The notes: generated by a model not told the origin, from the letters alone. DNA of 64,000 bases from Gluconacetobacter diazotrophicus PA1 5 (GCF_000067045.1 NC_010125.1:3078001-3142000), one strand, 5' to 3'. Counted from the stretch's first letter, positions 39,704 to 50,001 are shown. Numbers and translations: made by a program.

Positions 39704-40486
39704 CTAGTCCAGCAGCAGGATTTCGCCGGTGGAAATCCGTTTCAGTCCGTCGGCGCAACGCAGCAGGAGCATGCCCTGCGCGTCCAGACCAGCGAACGAA
39801 CCTTCTACCTGCCCGCTTTCAGCGCGCACCACAAGCCTTGTGCCCATGGGGTGCGCGTGCGCCAGCCACGCCTGCCGCACCGCTTCGAACCCCAGGCCGT
39901 CCCCCTGCCCGCCACAAACCGCCATCCAATGGTCCAGTCCGGCGCAGATCGCCCGTGCCACGATCTCCGGCTCGGGCGCCGTTCCGTATTCGGCGACACA
40001 GGCCAGGTCCCGTCCCGTAATGGCGGGGGCCGCCCGCAGATTGGCGCCGAACCCGATCACCAGCAATCGCCCGGACGAATCCGTGCCGGCCTCGATCAGG
40101 ATTCCAGCCGCCTTGCGCCCTTCCAGAAGCAGGTCGTTCGGCCATTTCAGCCGGAGAGATATGGGGTGGGGAATCCAGGGTGCAATCGCCCCGTGGAAAG
40201 CCAGGCCGGCAATGAAGGGCCACAGCCCGACGGGCCATTCCCCTTTCCCGCCCGGCCGGAGCAAGACCGAAAACGCGAGGTTCCCGCCCGGGTCCTGCCA
40301 GTCCCGCCCCCGGCTGCCACGCCCGCGCGTCTGGCGGCGGGCCATGACGGCCAGGCCGGAGCGTTCGCCCTGCCCGGCCCGGGCCAGGCAGGTATCGGAC
40401 GTCGAGTCCAGTTCGTCATGAATCTCCAGCCGCCAGGGTGTCGGCCCCGGCGGCGGTACGGGTGCGACCGGCGTCGCGCCGTTCAC
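39704..40486 (-). CDS. birA: Biotin--[acetyl-CoA-carboxylase] ligase
   Basis: A 260-residue biotin protein ligase without an N-terminal DNA-binding domain, so enzyme only. Motifs: ELDSTSDTCLARAGQGE, RQTRGRGSRGRDWQDPGG (biotinyl-AMP loop), LRLKWPNDLLLEGRKAAGIL and a C-terminal SH3-like domain (GSFAGLDAQGMLLLRCADG). It attaches biotin to the carboxylase carrier protein. Its ATG overlaps the nuoN stop by 4 bases, so it is translated as the last cistron of the nuo operon; this order is common in alphaproteobacteria. Confidence 0.94.
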   Translation of the reverse strand: MNGATPVAPVPPPGPTPWRLEIHDELDSTSDTCLARAGQGERSGLAVMARRQTRGRGSRGRDWQDPGGNLAFSVLLRPGGKGEWPVGLWPFIAGLAFHGAIAPWIPHPISLRLKWPNDLLLEGRKAAGILIEAGTDSSGRLLVIGFGANLRAAPAITGRDLACVAEYGTAPEPEIVARAICAGLDHWMAVCGGQGDGLGFEAVRQAWLAHAHPMGTRLVVRAESGQVEGSFAGLDAQGMLLLRCADGLKRISTGEILLLD

Positions 40487-41910
40487 CTGAACAGGGCCTG
40501 GGCCGCCGCCTGCGCCGCGCTGGATACCGGTCCCAGCACCAGCAGGAAGCCGGTGGTGGCGATGCCCATGCCCACCGAGACGAAGGACAGCGACAGCGGC
40601 CGGCGATCGAGGGGGGCCGCGGCGTCGTCAAAGAACATCACCTTGACGATGCGGACATAGTAGTAGCCGCCGATCACGCTGCTGACGACGCCGATGGCCG
40701 CCAGGCCGAACAGGTGGGCGTTGATCGCGGCATAGAACACCATCATCTTGCCGAAAAACCCGGCCAGCGGCGGCGCACCCGCCATGCTGAACATGAAGAT
40801 CGCCATGGCGGTGGCCAGGCCCGGATCGGTCTTGCCCAGCCCGGCCAGGTCGGCGATCCCGGTCACTTCACGCCCCTTGCGGCGCATGGCGATGATGACG
40901 GCGAAGGCGCCGACATTCATCAGCAGGTACGTGGTCAGATAGACCAGCGTGCCGCGCATGCCCTCGGCCGTGCCGGCGCACAGGCCCATCAGGGCGTAGC
41001 CCATATGGCCGATCGAGGAATAGGCCATCAGCCGCTTGATGTCGGTCTGGGGAATGGCCGCCAGCGAACCGAACAGCATCGAGAGCATCGAGACACCTTC
41101 GACCAGGATCTGCCATTGCGGCGCGACATGGCCGAAGGGACCGGCCATGACCCGCAGCAGCAGCGCGAAGGCCGCGAATTTCGGCGCGCCGGCCATGTAC
41201 GCGGTCACCGAGGTCGGCGCGCCCTGGTAGACGTCCGGTGTCCACATATGGAACGGCACCGCCGACAGCTTGAAGGTCAGCCCGGCCAGCATGAACACGA
41301 TGCCGAACATCAGGCCCATCGGCACGGCGGTGGAACTGGTGCTGAGCGCCATCTGGATGCCGCCATATTCCATCGTGCCGGCATAGCCGTAGACCAGGGA
41401 CGAGCCGTAGAGCAGCAGGCCGGAGGCCAGCGAGCCCAGGACGAAATATTTCAGCCCGGCCTCGCCGCCCCTGACCTCGTCCCGTGCGAAGGCGCAGAGG
41501 ATGTAGATGGCAAGCGACGACAGTTCCAGGCCGATGAACAGCGTCATCAGGTTCTCGGACGACGCCATCATCATCGCACCCAGGGTCGAGAACAGCAGCA
41601 GGACGGGAAATTCGAACCGTTCCACCTTCATGTTCCGCGCGTAGCCGACCGTCAGCATGGTGGCGAATGCCCCGCCCGCCAGGCTGAGGATCTTCATGAA
41701 GCGGGCGAAATCGTCATTGACGAAGATATGGTTGTATCCGACCCCGTCCGGCGACATCACGACCAGGAAACCGGTCAGCACGAACGCGCCGATCGTCAGC
41801 ATGGAGCAGGACAGGAACGGCTGCTCCTTCTTCTGCACCACGCCGAAGACGAGGATAGCGAGGCCACAGAGCGCCAGGACGATTTCCGGCAGTGCAAGTG
41901 TCCAGTTCAT
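40483..41910 (-). CDS. nuoN: NADH-quinone oxidoreductase subunit N
   Basis: A 475-residue antiporter-like membrane subunit of complex I with about 14 segments. The start is MNWTLALPEIVLALCG. FIGLELSSLAIYILCAF carries the conserved acidic residue, AGLTFKLSAVPFHMWTPDVY and QGAPTSVTAYMAGAPK are the NuoN-specific signature, and DIKRLMAYSSIGHMGYAL is the broken-helix region. It begins only 26 bases after the nuoL stop, where nuoM would be expected. It is clearly NuoN and not a NuoM or a fusion. Confidence 0.95.
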   Translation of the reverse strand: MNWTLALPEIVLALCGLAILVFGVVQKKEQPFLSCSMLTIGAFVLTGFLVVMSPDGVGYNHIFVNDDFARFMKILSLAGGAFATMLTVGYARNMKVERFEFPVLLLFSTLGAMMMASSENLMTLFIGLELSSLAIYILCAFARDEVRGGEAGLKYFVLGSLASGLLLYGSSLVYGYAGTMEYGGIQMALSTSSTAVPMGLMFGIVFMLAGLTFKLSAVPFHMWTPDVYQGAPTSVTAYMAGAPKFAAFALLLRVMAGPFGHVAPQWQILVEGVSMLSMLFGSLAAIPQTDIKRLMAYSSIGHMGYALMGLCAGTAEGMRGTLVYLTTYLLMNVGAFAVIIAMRRKGREVTGIADLAGLGKTDPGLATAMAIFMFSMAGAPPLAGFFGKMMVFYAAINAHLFGLAAIGVVSSVIGGYYYVRIVKVMFFDDAAAPLDRRPLSLSFVSVGMGIATTGFLLVLGPVSSAAQAAAQALFR

Positions 41911-41936
41911 CGGTTCAGACCCGTTTCCCGGAAAGA

Positions 41937-43877
41937 TCAGTGGAAGACCAGCATGGTGGAGACGAGCACCACCAGGCCGATCAGCATCGTGAAGGCATAG
42001 ACCGCGATCGACCCGGTCTGGGTCCGCACCGCCTGGGTGGCGGTCCCCGCCGTAATGCGGGCCAGCCCCTGGGGGATGGCTTCGATCACGCCTTCGTCCG
42101 CGCCCTTCCAGAGCAGGCGCGCCAGGGCACGGTACGGCCGGACGAAGATGTGTTCGTACAGTTCGTCGAAATACCATTTGTTCAGCAGGAACAGGTAAAG
42201 CGGCCGCAGGCTGTTCGCCAGGACGGACGGTATCGCCGGGTTGGCCATGTAGCACAGGTAGGCCACCACGATGCCGGCGATCCCGGCGAAGGTCGGCACC
42301 AGGGCGATCAGTTCCGGCGTCTGTTCCAGCGTCGCGATGATGGTGTTGCCCGGCGCGTTCACGATCGCACCGTTCCAGAATGCCGCCTGGCCCGAGCCCA
42401 CGAAATACGGCGCCAGCAGCAGGCCGGCGAGGACCGCCCCCAAGCCCAGCAGCACCAGCGGGATGGTCATCCAGGCGGGGCTTTCATGCGCGCCTTCATG
42501 CAGGTGCGCGTCGCGCGGCGTGCCGTGGAAGACCAGGAAGATCAGCCGCCAGCTATACAGCGCGGTGATGAATGCCGTGATGCAGCCCAGGCTCCAGGCA
42601 TAGAAGCCCAGTCCGCTATGCGCCATCCAGGCCGCTTCCAGGATCGCATCCTTCGACCAGTATCCGGCGAAGGGGAAGATGCCCGCCAGCGCCAGGCTGC
42701 CCACCCACATCGCGCCGTAGGTCAGCGGAATCTTCTTCCACAGGCCGCCCATGCGGAACATGTCCTGTTCGTCATGCACGGCATGGATGACCGAGCCGGC
42801 GCCCAGGAACAGCAGCGCCTTGAAGAAGGCATGCGTCGTCAGGTGGAACACCGAGGCCTGATAGGCGCCGACCCCGACCGCCGCGAACATGTAGCCGAGC
42901 TGCGAGCAGGTGGAATAGGCGATCGTACGCTTGATGTCCGGCTGGACCAGGCCGACCGTGGCGGCGAAGAAGCACGTCGTCGCGCCGATGAACACGACGA
43001 AGGCCTTGGTGCCCGGGGCGAATTCCACCAGCGGCGACATGCGCGCCATCAGGAACACGCCCGCCGTGACCATGGTCGCGGCATGGATCAGGGCCGAGAC
43101 CGGCGTCGGGCCTTCCATCGCGTCGGGCAGCCAGGTGTGCAGGAACAGCTGCGCCGACTTGCCCATCGCACCGATGAACAGCAGCATGCAGATGACTTCA
43201 TAGATATGATGGGTGCCGAACAGCGTGAACGTGTCGTCGCCATGCGCCGGGACGAGCGCGAAGATATTGTCGTAGGTGACCGAGCCGAATTCCACGAACA
43301 GCAGGGCGATGCCCACCATGAAGAACAGATCGGCCACGCGATTGACCACGAACGCCTTGATCGCGGCGCTGTTCGCGCTGGGGCGGTCGTACCAGGTTCC
43401 GATCAGCAGGTAGCTGCACAGGCCCACGCCTTCCCACCCGAAGAAGAGCTGGACCAGGTCGTTGGACGTGACCAGCATCAGCATCGCGAAGGTGAAGAGC
43501 GAGAGGTATGAGAAGAACCGGTAGGTCGGCGTCGTCTCGTGCCCCATATAGCCGACGCTGTAGAGGTGAACGAGCGCCGAGACACAGGTCACCATCGCGA
43601 CCATCGACAGCGACAGCGTATCCAGCCGCAGGGTCCAGGCGGCGTGGAAGCTGCCGGCACGGATCCAGTCCGCCAGTTGCACCACGACGGGCATGCCGCC
43701 GGCATGCATCGCCAGGAACAGCGCGCCGGCTCCGCACAGGGCGGCGATGATCATCAGGCCCGTGGTCAGCGCCTGGGCCAGGCCGTCCCCCAGCAGCCGG
43801 CCGAACAGGCCCGCCACGAGGGCAGCGAACAGGGGGCCGAGGACCGCGATCTCGAAAAGGTAGGATGCCGTTTCCAT
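41937..43877 (-). CDS. nuoL: NADH-quinone oxidoreductase subunit L
   Basis: A 646-residue distal proton-pumping subunit of complex I. It has the antiporter core (FFGWEGVGLCSYLLIGTWY with the key Glu, KSAQLFLHTWLPDAMEGPTP with Lys and His, VQPDIKRTIAYSTCSQLGYM) and the long C-terminal lateral helix region ending in YAFTMLIGLVVLVSTMLVFH. Both ends look complete, so it is not a truncated NuoL-NuoM fusion. nuoK is 7 bases upstream and nuoN 26 bases downstream. Confidence 0.96.
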   Translation of the reverse strand: METASYLFEIAVLGPLFAALVAGLFGRLLGDGLAQALTTGLMIIAALCGAGALFLAMHAGGMPVVVQLADWIRAGSFHAAWTLRLDTLSLSMVAMVTCVSALVHLYSVGYMGHETTPTYRFFSYLSLFTFAMLMLVTSNDLVQLFFGWEGVGLCSYLLIGTWYDRPSANSAAIKAFVVNRVADLFFMVGIALLFVEFGSVTYDNIFALVPAHGDDTFTLFGTHHIYEVICMLLFIGAMGKSAQLFLHTWLPDAMEGPTPVSALIHAATMVTAGVFLMARMSPLVEFAPGTKAFVVFIGATTCFFAATVGLVQPDIKRTIAYSTCSQLGYMFAAVGVGAYQASVFHLTTHAFFKALLFLGAGSVIHAVHDEQDMFRMGGLWKKIPLTYGAMWVGSLALAGIFPFAGYWSKDAILEAAWMAHSGLGFYAWSLGCITAFITALYSWRLIFLVFHGTPRDAHLHEGAHESPAWMTIPLVLLGLGAVLAGLLLAPYFVGSGQAAFWNGAIVNAPGNTIIATLEQTPELIALVPTFAGIAGIVVAYLCYMANPAIPSVLANSLRPLYLFLLNKWYFDELYEHIFVRPYRALARLLWKGADEGVIEAIPQGLARITAGTATQAVRTQTGSIAVYAFTMLIGLVVLVSTMLVFH

Positions 43878-43884
43878 GACCCGC

Positions 43885-44208
43885 TCAACCCTTCATCATG
43901 GTGATGTCTTCGACCTCGATCGATCCGCGGTTGCGGAAATAGACCGTCACGATCGCCAGCCCGATCGCGGATTCCGCCGCCGCGATCGTCAGGACGAACA
44001 AGGTGAAGACCTGGCCCGACAGGTCGCCGAGCGCGGATGAGAACGCGACGAAATTCAGGTTCGCCGACAACAGGATCAGTTCGATCGACATCAGGATGAT
44101 GATGACGTTCTTGCGGTTCAGGAAAATCCCGAACACGCCCAGCACCAGCAGGATGGCGCTGACCGTCAGGTACGGGCCGATGCCGATGCTTCCGAGTCCG
44201 CCGGTCAT
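43885..44208 (-). CDS. nuoK: NADH-quinone oxidoreductase subunit K
   Basis: A 107-residue protein with three membrane helices. [20 protein letters not shown] holds the conserved Glu of the proton pathway, and [19 protein letters not shown] the second one. Length is normal (about 100). Its ATG overlaps the nuoJ stop by 4 bases, implying coupled translation. Confidence 0.96.
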   Translation of the reverse strand: MTGGLGSIGIGPYLTVSAILLVLGVFGIFLNRKNVIIILMSIELILLSANLNFVAFSSALGDLSGQVFTLFVLTIAAAESAIGLAIVTVYFRNRGSIEVEDITMMKG

Positions 44209-44966
44209 TGCGCCAGCCCTCCATGCGTATCACTGGGCGTCGTGCCGGGCGTTCCGCCGGCCGGGGCGGGCTGCGGCACGGCATCGGCGCTGACACCGTA
44301 CGATCCGGGGACCGACGCGACGTAATAAGACTGCTTCGGACGGCGGTATCCGCCATTGTCCACGACGCCCTGCCCCAGCGGCAGGGCCATCATGTCCAGG
44401 GAATCCGCTGCCGTACGCTCGTGCTGGCGTTCGATGTTCTGCCGCCTGCCCACCGGGCGTTCGCGCAGCGTCAGCACGATGGCGCCGATCATAGCGACCA
44501 GCAGCACCAGGCCGCAGGATTCGAACAGGAAGATGTAATGCGTATACAGGACATCGCCCAGGGCCGCGGTATTGGTCCGCCCCGGGGTCGGCACCAGGTG
44601 CGACACGTCCGCGATGTTCCGCGCGACCTGCCAGTGCCCGAAGGCCAGCGCCAGCTCCGCGAACAGGACGGCGCCCACCGCCGCGCCGAAGGGCGCGTAG
44701 CGCTGCAGTCCCTCACGCATCTCGGTGAACCGGACGTCGAGCATCATCACGACGAACAGGAACAGGACCGCGACCGCGCCGACATAGACGATGACCAGGA
44801 TCATCGCCAGGAACTCGGCGCCCGCAACCAGGAACAATCCGGCAGCGTTGAAGAACGCCAGGATCAGGAACAGGACAGAATGCACCGGATTGCGGGCGCT
44901 GACCACCATGCCGGCCGACAGGACCAGCACCGTCGCAAAGACGTAAAAGACGATTTGGGCCATCAT
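44205..44966 (-). CDS. nuoJ: NADH-quinone oxidoreductase subunit J
   Basis: A 253-residue membrane subunit with five helices in the first about 170 residues. [20 protein letters not shown] with [20 protein letters not shown] is the NuoJ signature, including the flexible helix 3. The C-terminal about 80 residues, ending [20 protein letters not shown], are hydrophilic and rich in Gly, Pro and Thr. The protein is longer than E. coli NuoJ (about 184), which is common in alphaproteobacteria. A 114-base spacer with tandem repeats separates it from nuoI. Confidence 0.95.
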   Translation of the reverse strand: MMAQIVFYVFATVLVLSAGMVVSARNPVHSVLFLILAFFNAAGLFLVAGAEFLAMILVIVYVGAVAVLFLFVVMMLDVRFTEMREGLQRYAPFGAAVGAVLFAELALAFGHWQVARNIADVSHLVPTPGRTNTAALGDVLYTHYIFLFESCGLVLLVAMIGAIVLTLRERPVGRRQNIERQHERTAADSLDMMALPLGQGVVDNGGYRRPKQSYYVASVPGSYGVSADAVPQPAPAGGTPGTTPSDTHGGLAQ

Positions 44967-44976
44967 CTGTGACCTT

Positions 44977-45089
44977 GCTGTTTGTAGCGGGGCTGTTTGT
45001 AGCGGGCCTGCCGCATGGATATGTCCTCCCGATGCCCGGGGCTCGATGTCCCCACGCTGGATGTCCCTACGCCGGATGTCTCAACGATA
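44977..45089. repeat. Two sets of 15-bp tandem repeats between nuoJ and nuoI
   Basis: Two identical 15-bp units (GCTGTTTGTAGCGGG) lie at 44977-45006. Three related 15-bp units beginning GATGTC lie at 45045-45089, the last of which includes the nuoI stop codon. A fourth, more divergent unit may precede them near 45031. The 15-base period suggests slipped duplication. No gene is supported in this spacer. Confidence 0.75.
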
Positions 45090-45569
45090 GGGCGCATCGA
45101 GCTCCAGCCGCCGTGCCAGGACGCTTTCCCAGCGGTCGCCGTTGGCGAGCAGCTTGTCCTTGTTGTACATGAGTTCCTCCCGCGTCTCGGTCGCGAACTC
45201 GTAATTCGGTCCCTCGACGATCGCATCGACCGGGCATGCTTCCTCGCACAGGCCGCAATAGATGCACTTCGTCATGTCGATGTCGTAGCGCGTGGTGCGC
45301 CGCGACCCGTCATCGCGGGGTTCGGATTCGATGGTGATCGCTTCCGCCGGGCACGTCGCCTCGCACAATTTGCAGGCGATGCAGCGTTCCTCGCCGTTCG
45401 GGTAGCGGCGCAGGGCGTGCTCGCCACGAAAGCGGGGCGAGAGCGGTCCCTTTTCATAGGGATAGTTGATCGTCACCTTGGGCTTGAACATGGCCTTGAA
45501 CGTGGCCCCCATTCCGGCCACGAGCTCGGCCAGAAGGAAGGAACGGACCGTCCGGTCGAAATGTCCCAT
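45081..45569 (-). CDS. nuoI: NADH-quinone oxidoreductase subunit I
   Basis: A 162-residue peripheral arm subunit carrying two [4Fe-4S] clusters (N6a, N6b). The ligand motifs [12 protein letters not shown] and [12 protein letters not shown] are intact. The start is [17 protein letters not shown]; its first base overlaps the last base of the nuoH stop. [20 protein letters not shown] is the typical alphaproteobacterial stretch. It passes electrons towards NuoB. Confidence 0.97.
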   Translation of the reverse strand: MGHFDRTVRSFLLAELVAGMGATFKAMFKPKVTINYPYEKGPLSPRFRGEHALRRYPNGEERCIACKLCEATCPAEAITIESEPRDDGSRRTTRYDIDMTKCIYCGLCEEACPVDAIVEGPNYEFATETREELMYNKDKLLANGDRWESVLARRLELDAPYR

Positions 45570-46594
45570 CAGCTTGCTCCTCCCTGGGGCAGAAGCCCGG
45601 TCGCCAGCAGGAAGCCCGCCGTCAGCACCATCCACACCAGCGAGAACGGAAGGAACACCTTCCATCCCAGCCGCATCAGCTGGTCGTAGCGGTAGCGCGG
45701 GAATGTCGCGCGCACCCAGATGAAGACGAACAGGCAGAACAGGATCTTCGCGATCAGCCACAGCGGCCCCGGGATCCAGGTGAAGGGCGCGATCCCCACC
45801 GGCGGCAGCCAGCCGCCCAGGAACAGGATGCTGACCATCCCCGACATCAGGAACATGTTGGCGTATTCGCCCAGGAAGAAGAGACCGAAGGCCAGCGCCG
45901 AATATTCGACGAAGAAGCCGGCCACCAGTTCACTCTCGCCCTCGGGCAGGTCGAACGGCGCGCGGTTGGTTTCCGCCAGCGCCGAGATGAAGAAGACGAT
46001 GAACATCGGGAACATCGGCAGGCAGAACCAGACATGGCGCTGCGCGAGGACGATGTCGTTCAGGTTCAGGCTGCCGACCGCCAGCAGGACCGAGACGATG
46101 ACCAGGCCGATCGAGACCTCGTAGGACACCATCTGCGCCGCCGAGCGCAGGCCGCCCAGGAAGGCGTATTTGGAGTTGGACGCCCAGCCCGCGATCAGGA
46201 TGCCGTAGACCCCCAGCGAGGAAATCGCGAGCAGGTAGAGTATCCCGACATTGATGTTCGCTATCGCCCAGCCGTTATTGGTGGGAATGACCGCCCAGGC
46301 GACCATGGCCAGCGAGAAGGTCAGGAACGGTGCGAACAGGAACAGGAACCGGTTGGCCCCGGACGGGATCACCGTTTCCTTGGTGATCATCTTGATCGCG
46401 TCGGCAAAGGCCTGCAGCACGCCGAACGGGCCGTTCACGTTCGGCCCCTTGCGGAGCTGCATCGCCGCCATGACCTTGCGTTCCCCGAGGGTCAGGTAGG
46501 CGACCCCCAGCAGCAGCGGCACCAGCACGGCCAGGGCCTCGAGGACCGTCAGGATCACCTGACCGATCAGGGTGTGCAGAAAGAAATGCGCCAC
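45569..46594 (-). CDS. nuoH: NADH-quinone oxidoreductase subunit H
   Basis: A 341-residue membrane subunit with eight helices, forming much of the quinone chamber with NuoB and Nuo[21 protein letters not shown] followed by [18 protein letters not shown], and [20 protein letters not shown], are the two family signatures including the loop acidic residues. Complete and of normal length. It lies 6 bases after nuoG. Confidence 0.97.
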   Translation of the reverse strand: MAHFFLHTLIGQVILTVLEALAVLVPLLLGVAYLTLGERKVMAAMQLRKGPNVNGPFGVLQAFADAIKMITKETVIPSGANRFLFLFAPFLTFSLAMVAWAVIPTNNGWAIANINVGILYLLAISSLGVYGILIAGWASNSKYAFLGGLRSAAQMVSYEVSIGLVIVSVLLAVGSLNLNDIVLAQRHVWFCLPMFPMFIVFFISALAETNRAPFDLPEGESELVAGFFVEYSALAFGLFFLGEYANMFLMSGMVSILFLGGWLPPVGIAPFTWIPGPLWLIAKILFCLFVFIWVRATFPRYRYDQLMRLGWKVFLPFSLVWMVLTAGFLLATGLLPQGGAS

Positions 46595-46600
46595 GTCGCC

Positions 46601-48670
46601 TTACTCCGCCGCCAGGGCCCGGGGGGGGACATAGATCCGCGAACATTCGCCCATCGTCGGACTGGCCCGGCAGATCGGATTCGTCTGGTAATAATCGTCG
46701 AAGACCGGGCGGAACGGCGCCGACGATACCGCGCGCGGATCGCCGGCCGGCCCGGTCAGGCCCGAGACGTCCACCGCGTCCCGCCCCCCGATCACCCGGA
46801 AGACCGGGTTGACGGCAGCCAGGTGCTCGCGCAGGGCTTCCAGCGTGTCGTAGGGCAGCGTCTTGCCCACGACCTCGGAAAAGGCGCGGAGAATACGCCA
46901 GTCCTCGCGCGCGTCGCCCGGCGGCATGACCGCGCGGAACGACCGCTGGACCCGGCCCTCGGTATTGACATAGGTGCCGGATTTCTCGGCGTAGGTCGCG
47001 CCGGGCAGGATCACATCCGCCCGGGCCGCGGCCGCGTCACCGTGATGGCCCTGATAGATGACGAAGGTCTCGGGCCCGATCTGGGCGGTGTGGAATTCGT
47101 CCGCGCCCAGCAGCCACAGCACTTCCACGCCGCCGCTCATCATCCCCGCGACGCTGCGGCCGCCCTGCCCGGGCACCAGGCCCAGATCGAGGCCGGCCAC
47201 GCGGCTGGCCGCGTTGTGCAGCACGTTGAACCCGTTCCAGCCGGCGCCGATCGCGCCCACCGCCTGCCCCAGCGCCCAGCTTGCCGCCAGGATCGCCTGC
47301 GCGTCCTCGCGCACCAGGGCGCCGTGGCCGACGATGATCATCGGCCGCTTCGCGGCCTTCAGCGTATCGGCGAAGGGGTGCGTGCCGTCCAGGAGGGCGG
47401 TCAGCACGTCCGGCCCATCCCCGAGGACCTGGGCCGCATAGGTCGGGTCGGCCGTGGGGGCGCCGATCAGGCCGATCGGGAACCCGCCCCGCCCCGCCGC
47501 GACGAAGCGCTTGCGGATGCGCGCGTTCAGGACCGGTGCTTCCTGCCGGGGAACGGAGCCCACGATCAGCAGCGCGTCGGCGTCCTCGATCCCGGCGATG
47601 GAACTGCCGAAAGTATAGTAGGCGCGGCTGGACAGGTCGTACTGCGCGCCGTCCTGCCGGCAGTCGATGTTGCGCGAGCCCAGCGCCGTCATCAGGTCCT
47701 TCAGCGCCAGCATGCTTTCGGCGTCGCACAGGTCACCGGCGATGGCGCCGATCCTGTCACCCGCCACGCCGTCCAGCCGGCGGCCGATGGCGACGAAGGC
47801 CTCCTGCCACGAGACGGAGTGCAGCTTGCCGTGCACGCGGACCCAGGGGCGATCCAGGCGGCGGTGCTTCAGCCCGTCGACCGAGAAGCGCCCCTTGTCC
47901 GCCAGCCATTCCTCGTTCACCTCGTCGTTCACGCGGGGCACGGCGCGCAGGACGGCGCTGCCGCGCGCATGCAGGCTGATATTGGTGCCGACGGCGTCAC
48001 AGACGTCGATCGAATCCGTGCGCTTGAGTTCCCACGGCCGTGCGACGAAGGCGTAGGGCTTCGATGTCAGCGCGCCCACGGGGCAGATGTCGATCAGGTT
48101 GCCCGACAGTTCCGATGTCAGGGCCTTTTCGACGTAGTTGGTGATTTCCATGTTCTCGCCGCGCGAGACGGCGCCCAGTTCGGGCACGCCCGCGATTTCG
48201 GTGGCGAAGCGCACGCAACGCGTGCACTGGATGCACCGCGTCATCACCGTCTTGACCAGCGGGCCGAGATATTTGTCCTTCACCGCCCGCTTGGCTTCCT
48301 GGTAGCGCGAATGGTCCGCGCCGTAGCCGAACGCCTGGTCCTGGAGGTCGCACTCGCCGCCCTGATCGCAGATCGGGCAGTCCAGCGGATGGTTGATCAG
48401 CAGGAATTCCATGACCGCGCGCCGCGCCTTGCGCACGATTTCCGTGTCGGTCAGGATTTCCATCCCTTCCGACACCGGAAAGCCGCAGGACGCGACGGGC
48501 TTCGGCGCGCGCACCACCTGTACCAGGCACATGCGGCAATTGCCCGCGACGGACAGCCGTTCATGAAAACAGAAGCGCGGAATTTCCTTGCCCGCGGCCT
48601 CGCACGCCTGCAACGCGCTGGACCCGCCGGGAACTTCGACCGGAATCCCGTCGACGGTAACCTTCACCAT
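46601..48670 (-). CDS. nuoG: NADH-quinone oxidoreductase subunit G
   Basis: The 689-residue large iron-sulfur subunit. The start is MVKVTVDGIPVEVPGGS. The N-terminal [2Fe-2S] ligands are in CEAAGKEIPRFCFHERLSVA and GNCRMCLV, the His-ligated [4Fe-4S] site in HPLDCPICDQGGECDLQDQ and the next cluster in TRCIQCTRCVRFATEIAG. A molybdopterin-oxidoreductase-like domain without active-site function follows. It is shorter than E. coli NuoG (about 900), as in the mitochondrial-type subunit. Confidence 0.96.
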   Translation of the reverse strand: MVKVTVDGIPVEVPGGSSALQACEAAGKEIPRFCFHERLSVAGNCRMCLVQVVRAPKPVASCGFPVSEGMEILTDTEIVRKARRAVMEFLLINHPLDCPICDQGGECDLQDQAFGYGADHSRYQEAKRAVKDKYLGPLVKTVMTRCIQCTRCVRFATEIAGVPELGAVSRGENMEITNYVEKALTSELSGNLIDICPVGALTSKPYAFVARPWELKRTDSIDVCDAVGTNISLHARGSAVLRAVPRVNDEVNEEWLADKGRFSVDGLKHRRLDRPWVRVHGKLHSVSWQEAFVAIGRRLDGVAGDRIGAIAGDLCDAESMLALKDLMTALGSRNIDCRQDGAQYDLSSRAYYTFGSSIAGIEDADALLIVGSVPRQEAPVLNARIRKRFVAAGRGGFPIGLIGAPTADPTYAAQVLGDGPDVLTALLDGTHPFADTLKAAKRPMIIVGHGALVREDAQAILAASWALGQAVGAIGAGWNGFNVLHNAASRVAGLDLGLVPGQGGRSVAGMMSGGVEVLWLLGADEFHTAQIGPETFVIYQGHHGDAAAARADVILPGATYAEKSGTYVNTEGRVQRSFRAVMPPGDAREDWRILRAFSEVVGKTLPYDTLEALREHLAAVNPVFRVIGGRDAVDVSGLTGPAGDPRAVSSAPFRPVFDDYYQTNPICRASPTMGECSRIYVPPRALAAE

Positions 48671-48675
48671 CGCCC

Positions 48676-50001
48676 TTACTCCGCCGCCACGGGGATACCC
48701 GGGGGCACCTGCGTGATCTGACCGCCGCCGTGGGTGGCCTTGTAGGCCCGGATCCGCTCCTCCATCACCGGGCGGAAATGCCGGATCAGGCCCTGGATCG
48801 GCCATGCCGCCGCATCGCCGAGGGCACAGATCGTGTGCCCTTCGACCTGGCGCGTCACCTGTTCGAGCATGTCGATTTCCTCGATTTCGGCCCGGCCTTC
48901 GACCATGCGGTGCATGACCCGCATCATCCAGCCCGTGCCTTCGCGGCAGGGCGTGCACTGGCCGCAGCTTTCATGCTTGTAGAATTGCGAGAAGCGGGCG
49001 ATGGCGCGGATGACGTCGGTGGATTTGTCCATGACGATCATGCATGCCGTGCCCAGGCCCGACCGTTCGGCCCGCAGGCTGTCGTAATCCATCAGCACGG
49101 TCTCGCAGACCGAGGCCGGCAGCAGCGGGACCGAAGAGCCGCCCGGGATCACCGCCAGCAGGTTGTCCCAGCCGCCGCGCACGCCACCGCCATGCTTTTC
49201 GATGATGTCCTTCAGCGGAACGCCGAGTTCTTCCTCGAACACGCAGGGCGTGTTCACGTGGCCCGATATGGCCATCAGCTTGGTGCCCGCGTTGTTCGGG
49301 CGTCCCAGCGACGAGAACCACGTAGCCCCGCGCCGCAGGATGGTCGCGGCGACGGCAATGCTTTCCACGTTGTTCACCGTGGTCGGGCAGCCATACAGGC
49401 CCATTGCCGCCGGGAAAGGCGGCTTCATCCGGGGCTGGCCCTTCTTGCCTTCCAGGCTTTCCAGCAGCGCGGTTTCCTCGCCGCAGATATAGGCGCCGGC
49501 GCCGCGATGAATGTAGAAATCGAAATCCCAGCCCGAGCCGGCGGCGTTCTGGCCGATCAGGCCGGCGGCATAGGCCTCGTCGATCGCGATCTGCAGATGC
49601 CGGGCTTCGTTGAAGAATTCGCCGCGAATGTAGATGTAGGCGACATGCGCCCCCATGGCGAACGAGGCGATCAGCGCGCTCTCGATCAGCTTGTGCGGGT
49701 CATGGCGCAGGATCTCGCGATCCTTGCAGGTGCCGGGTTCGGATTCGTCGCCGTTGATCACCAGGTAATGAGGACGGCCGTCCGAATTCTTGGGCATGAA
49801 CGACCATTTCACGCCGGTGGGGAAGCCCGCGCCGCCCCGGCCGCGCAGGCCGGACGCCTTCATCTCGTTGATGATCGCATCGCGCCCGCGGGCGATGATC
49901 TCGGCCGTGCCGTCCCAGTCGCCGCGCGCCCGGGCGCCGGCCAGACGCCAGTCCTGCTGACCATACAGGTTGGTGAAGATCCGGTCCTTGTCCTGAAGCA
50001 T
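48676..50001 (-). CDS. nuoF: NADH-quinone oxidoreductase subunit F
   Basis: A 441-residue subunit binding NADH, FMN and cluster N3. [20 protein letters not shown] is the NADH/FMN glycine-rich region, [19 protein letters not shown] the second and [16 protein letters not shown] the [4Fe-4S] ligands. Length matches the family. It lies 15 bases after nuoE and 5 bases before nuoG. Confidence 0.97.
   Translation of the reverse strand: MLQDKDRIFTNLYGQQDWRLAGARARGDWDGTAEIIARGRDAIINEMKASGLRGRGGAGFPTGVKWSFMPKNSDGRPHYLVINGDESEPGTCKDREILRHDPHKLIESALIASFAMGAHVAYIYIRGEFFNEARHLQIAIDEAYAAGLIGQNAAGSGWDFDFYIHRGAGAYICGEETALLESLEGKKGQPRMKPPFPAAMGLYGCPTTVNNVESIAVAATILRRGATWFSSLGRPNNAGTKLMAISGHVNTPCVFEEELGVPLKDIIEKHGGGVRGGWDNLLAVIPGGSSVPLLPASVCETVLMDYDSLRAERSGLGTACMIVMDKSTDVIRAIARFSQFYKHESCGQCTPCREGTGWMMRVMHRMVEGRAEIEEIDMLEQVTRQVEGHTICALGDAAAWPIQGLIRHFRPVMEERIRAYKATHGGGQITQVPPGIPVAAE

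Noticed and set aside
40483-42255. The upstream extension of the nuoN frame, considered as a possible nuoM remnant
   Set aside because: Codons before 41910 lie inside nuoL in another frame and are not hydrophobic or NuoM-like.
46034-48721. An 895-codon open frame opposite nuoH and nuoG
   Set aside because: It spans two real genes on the other strand and has no recognisable domain.
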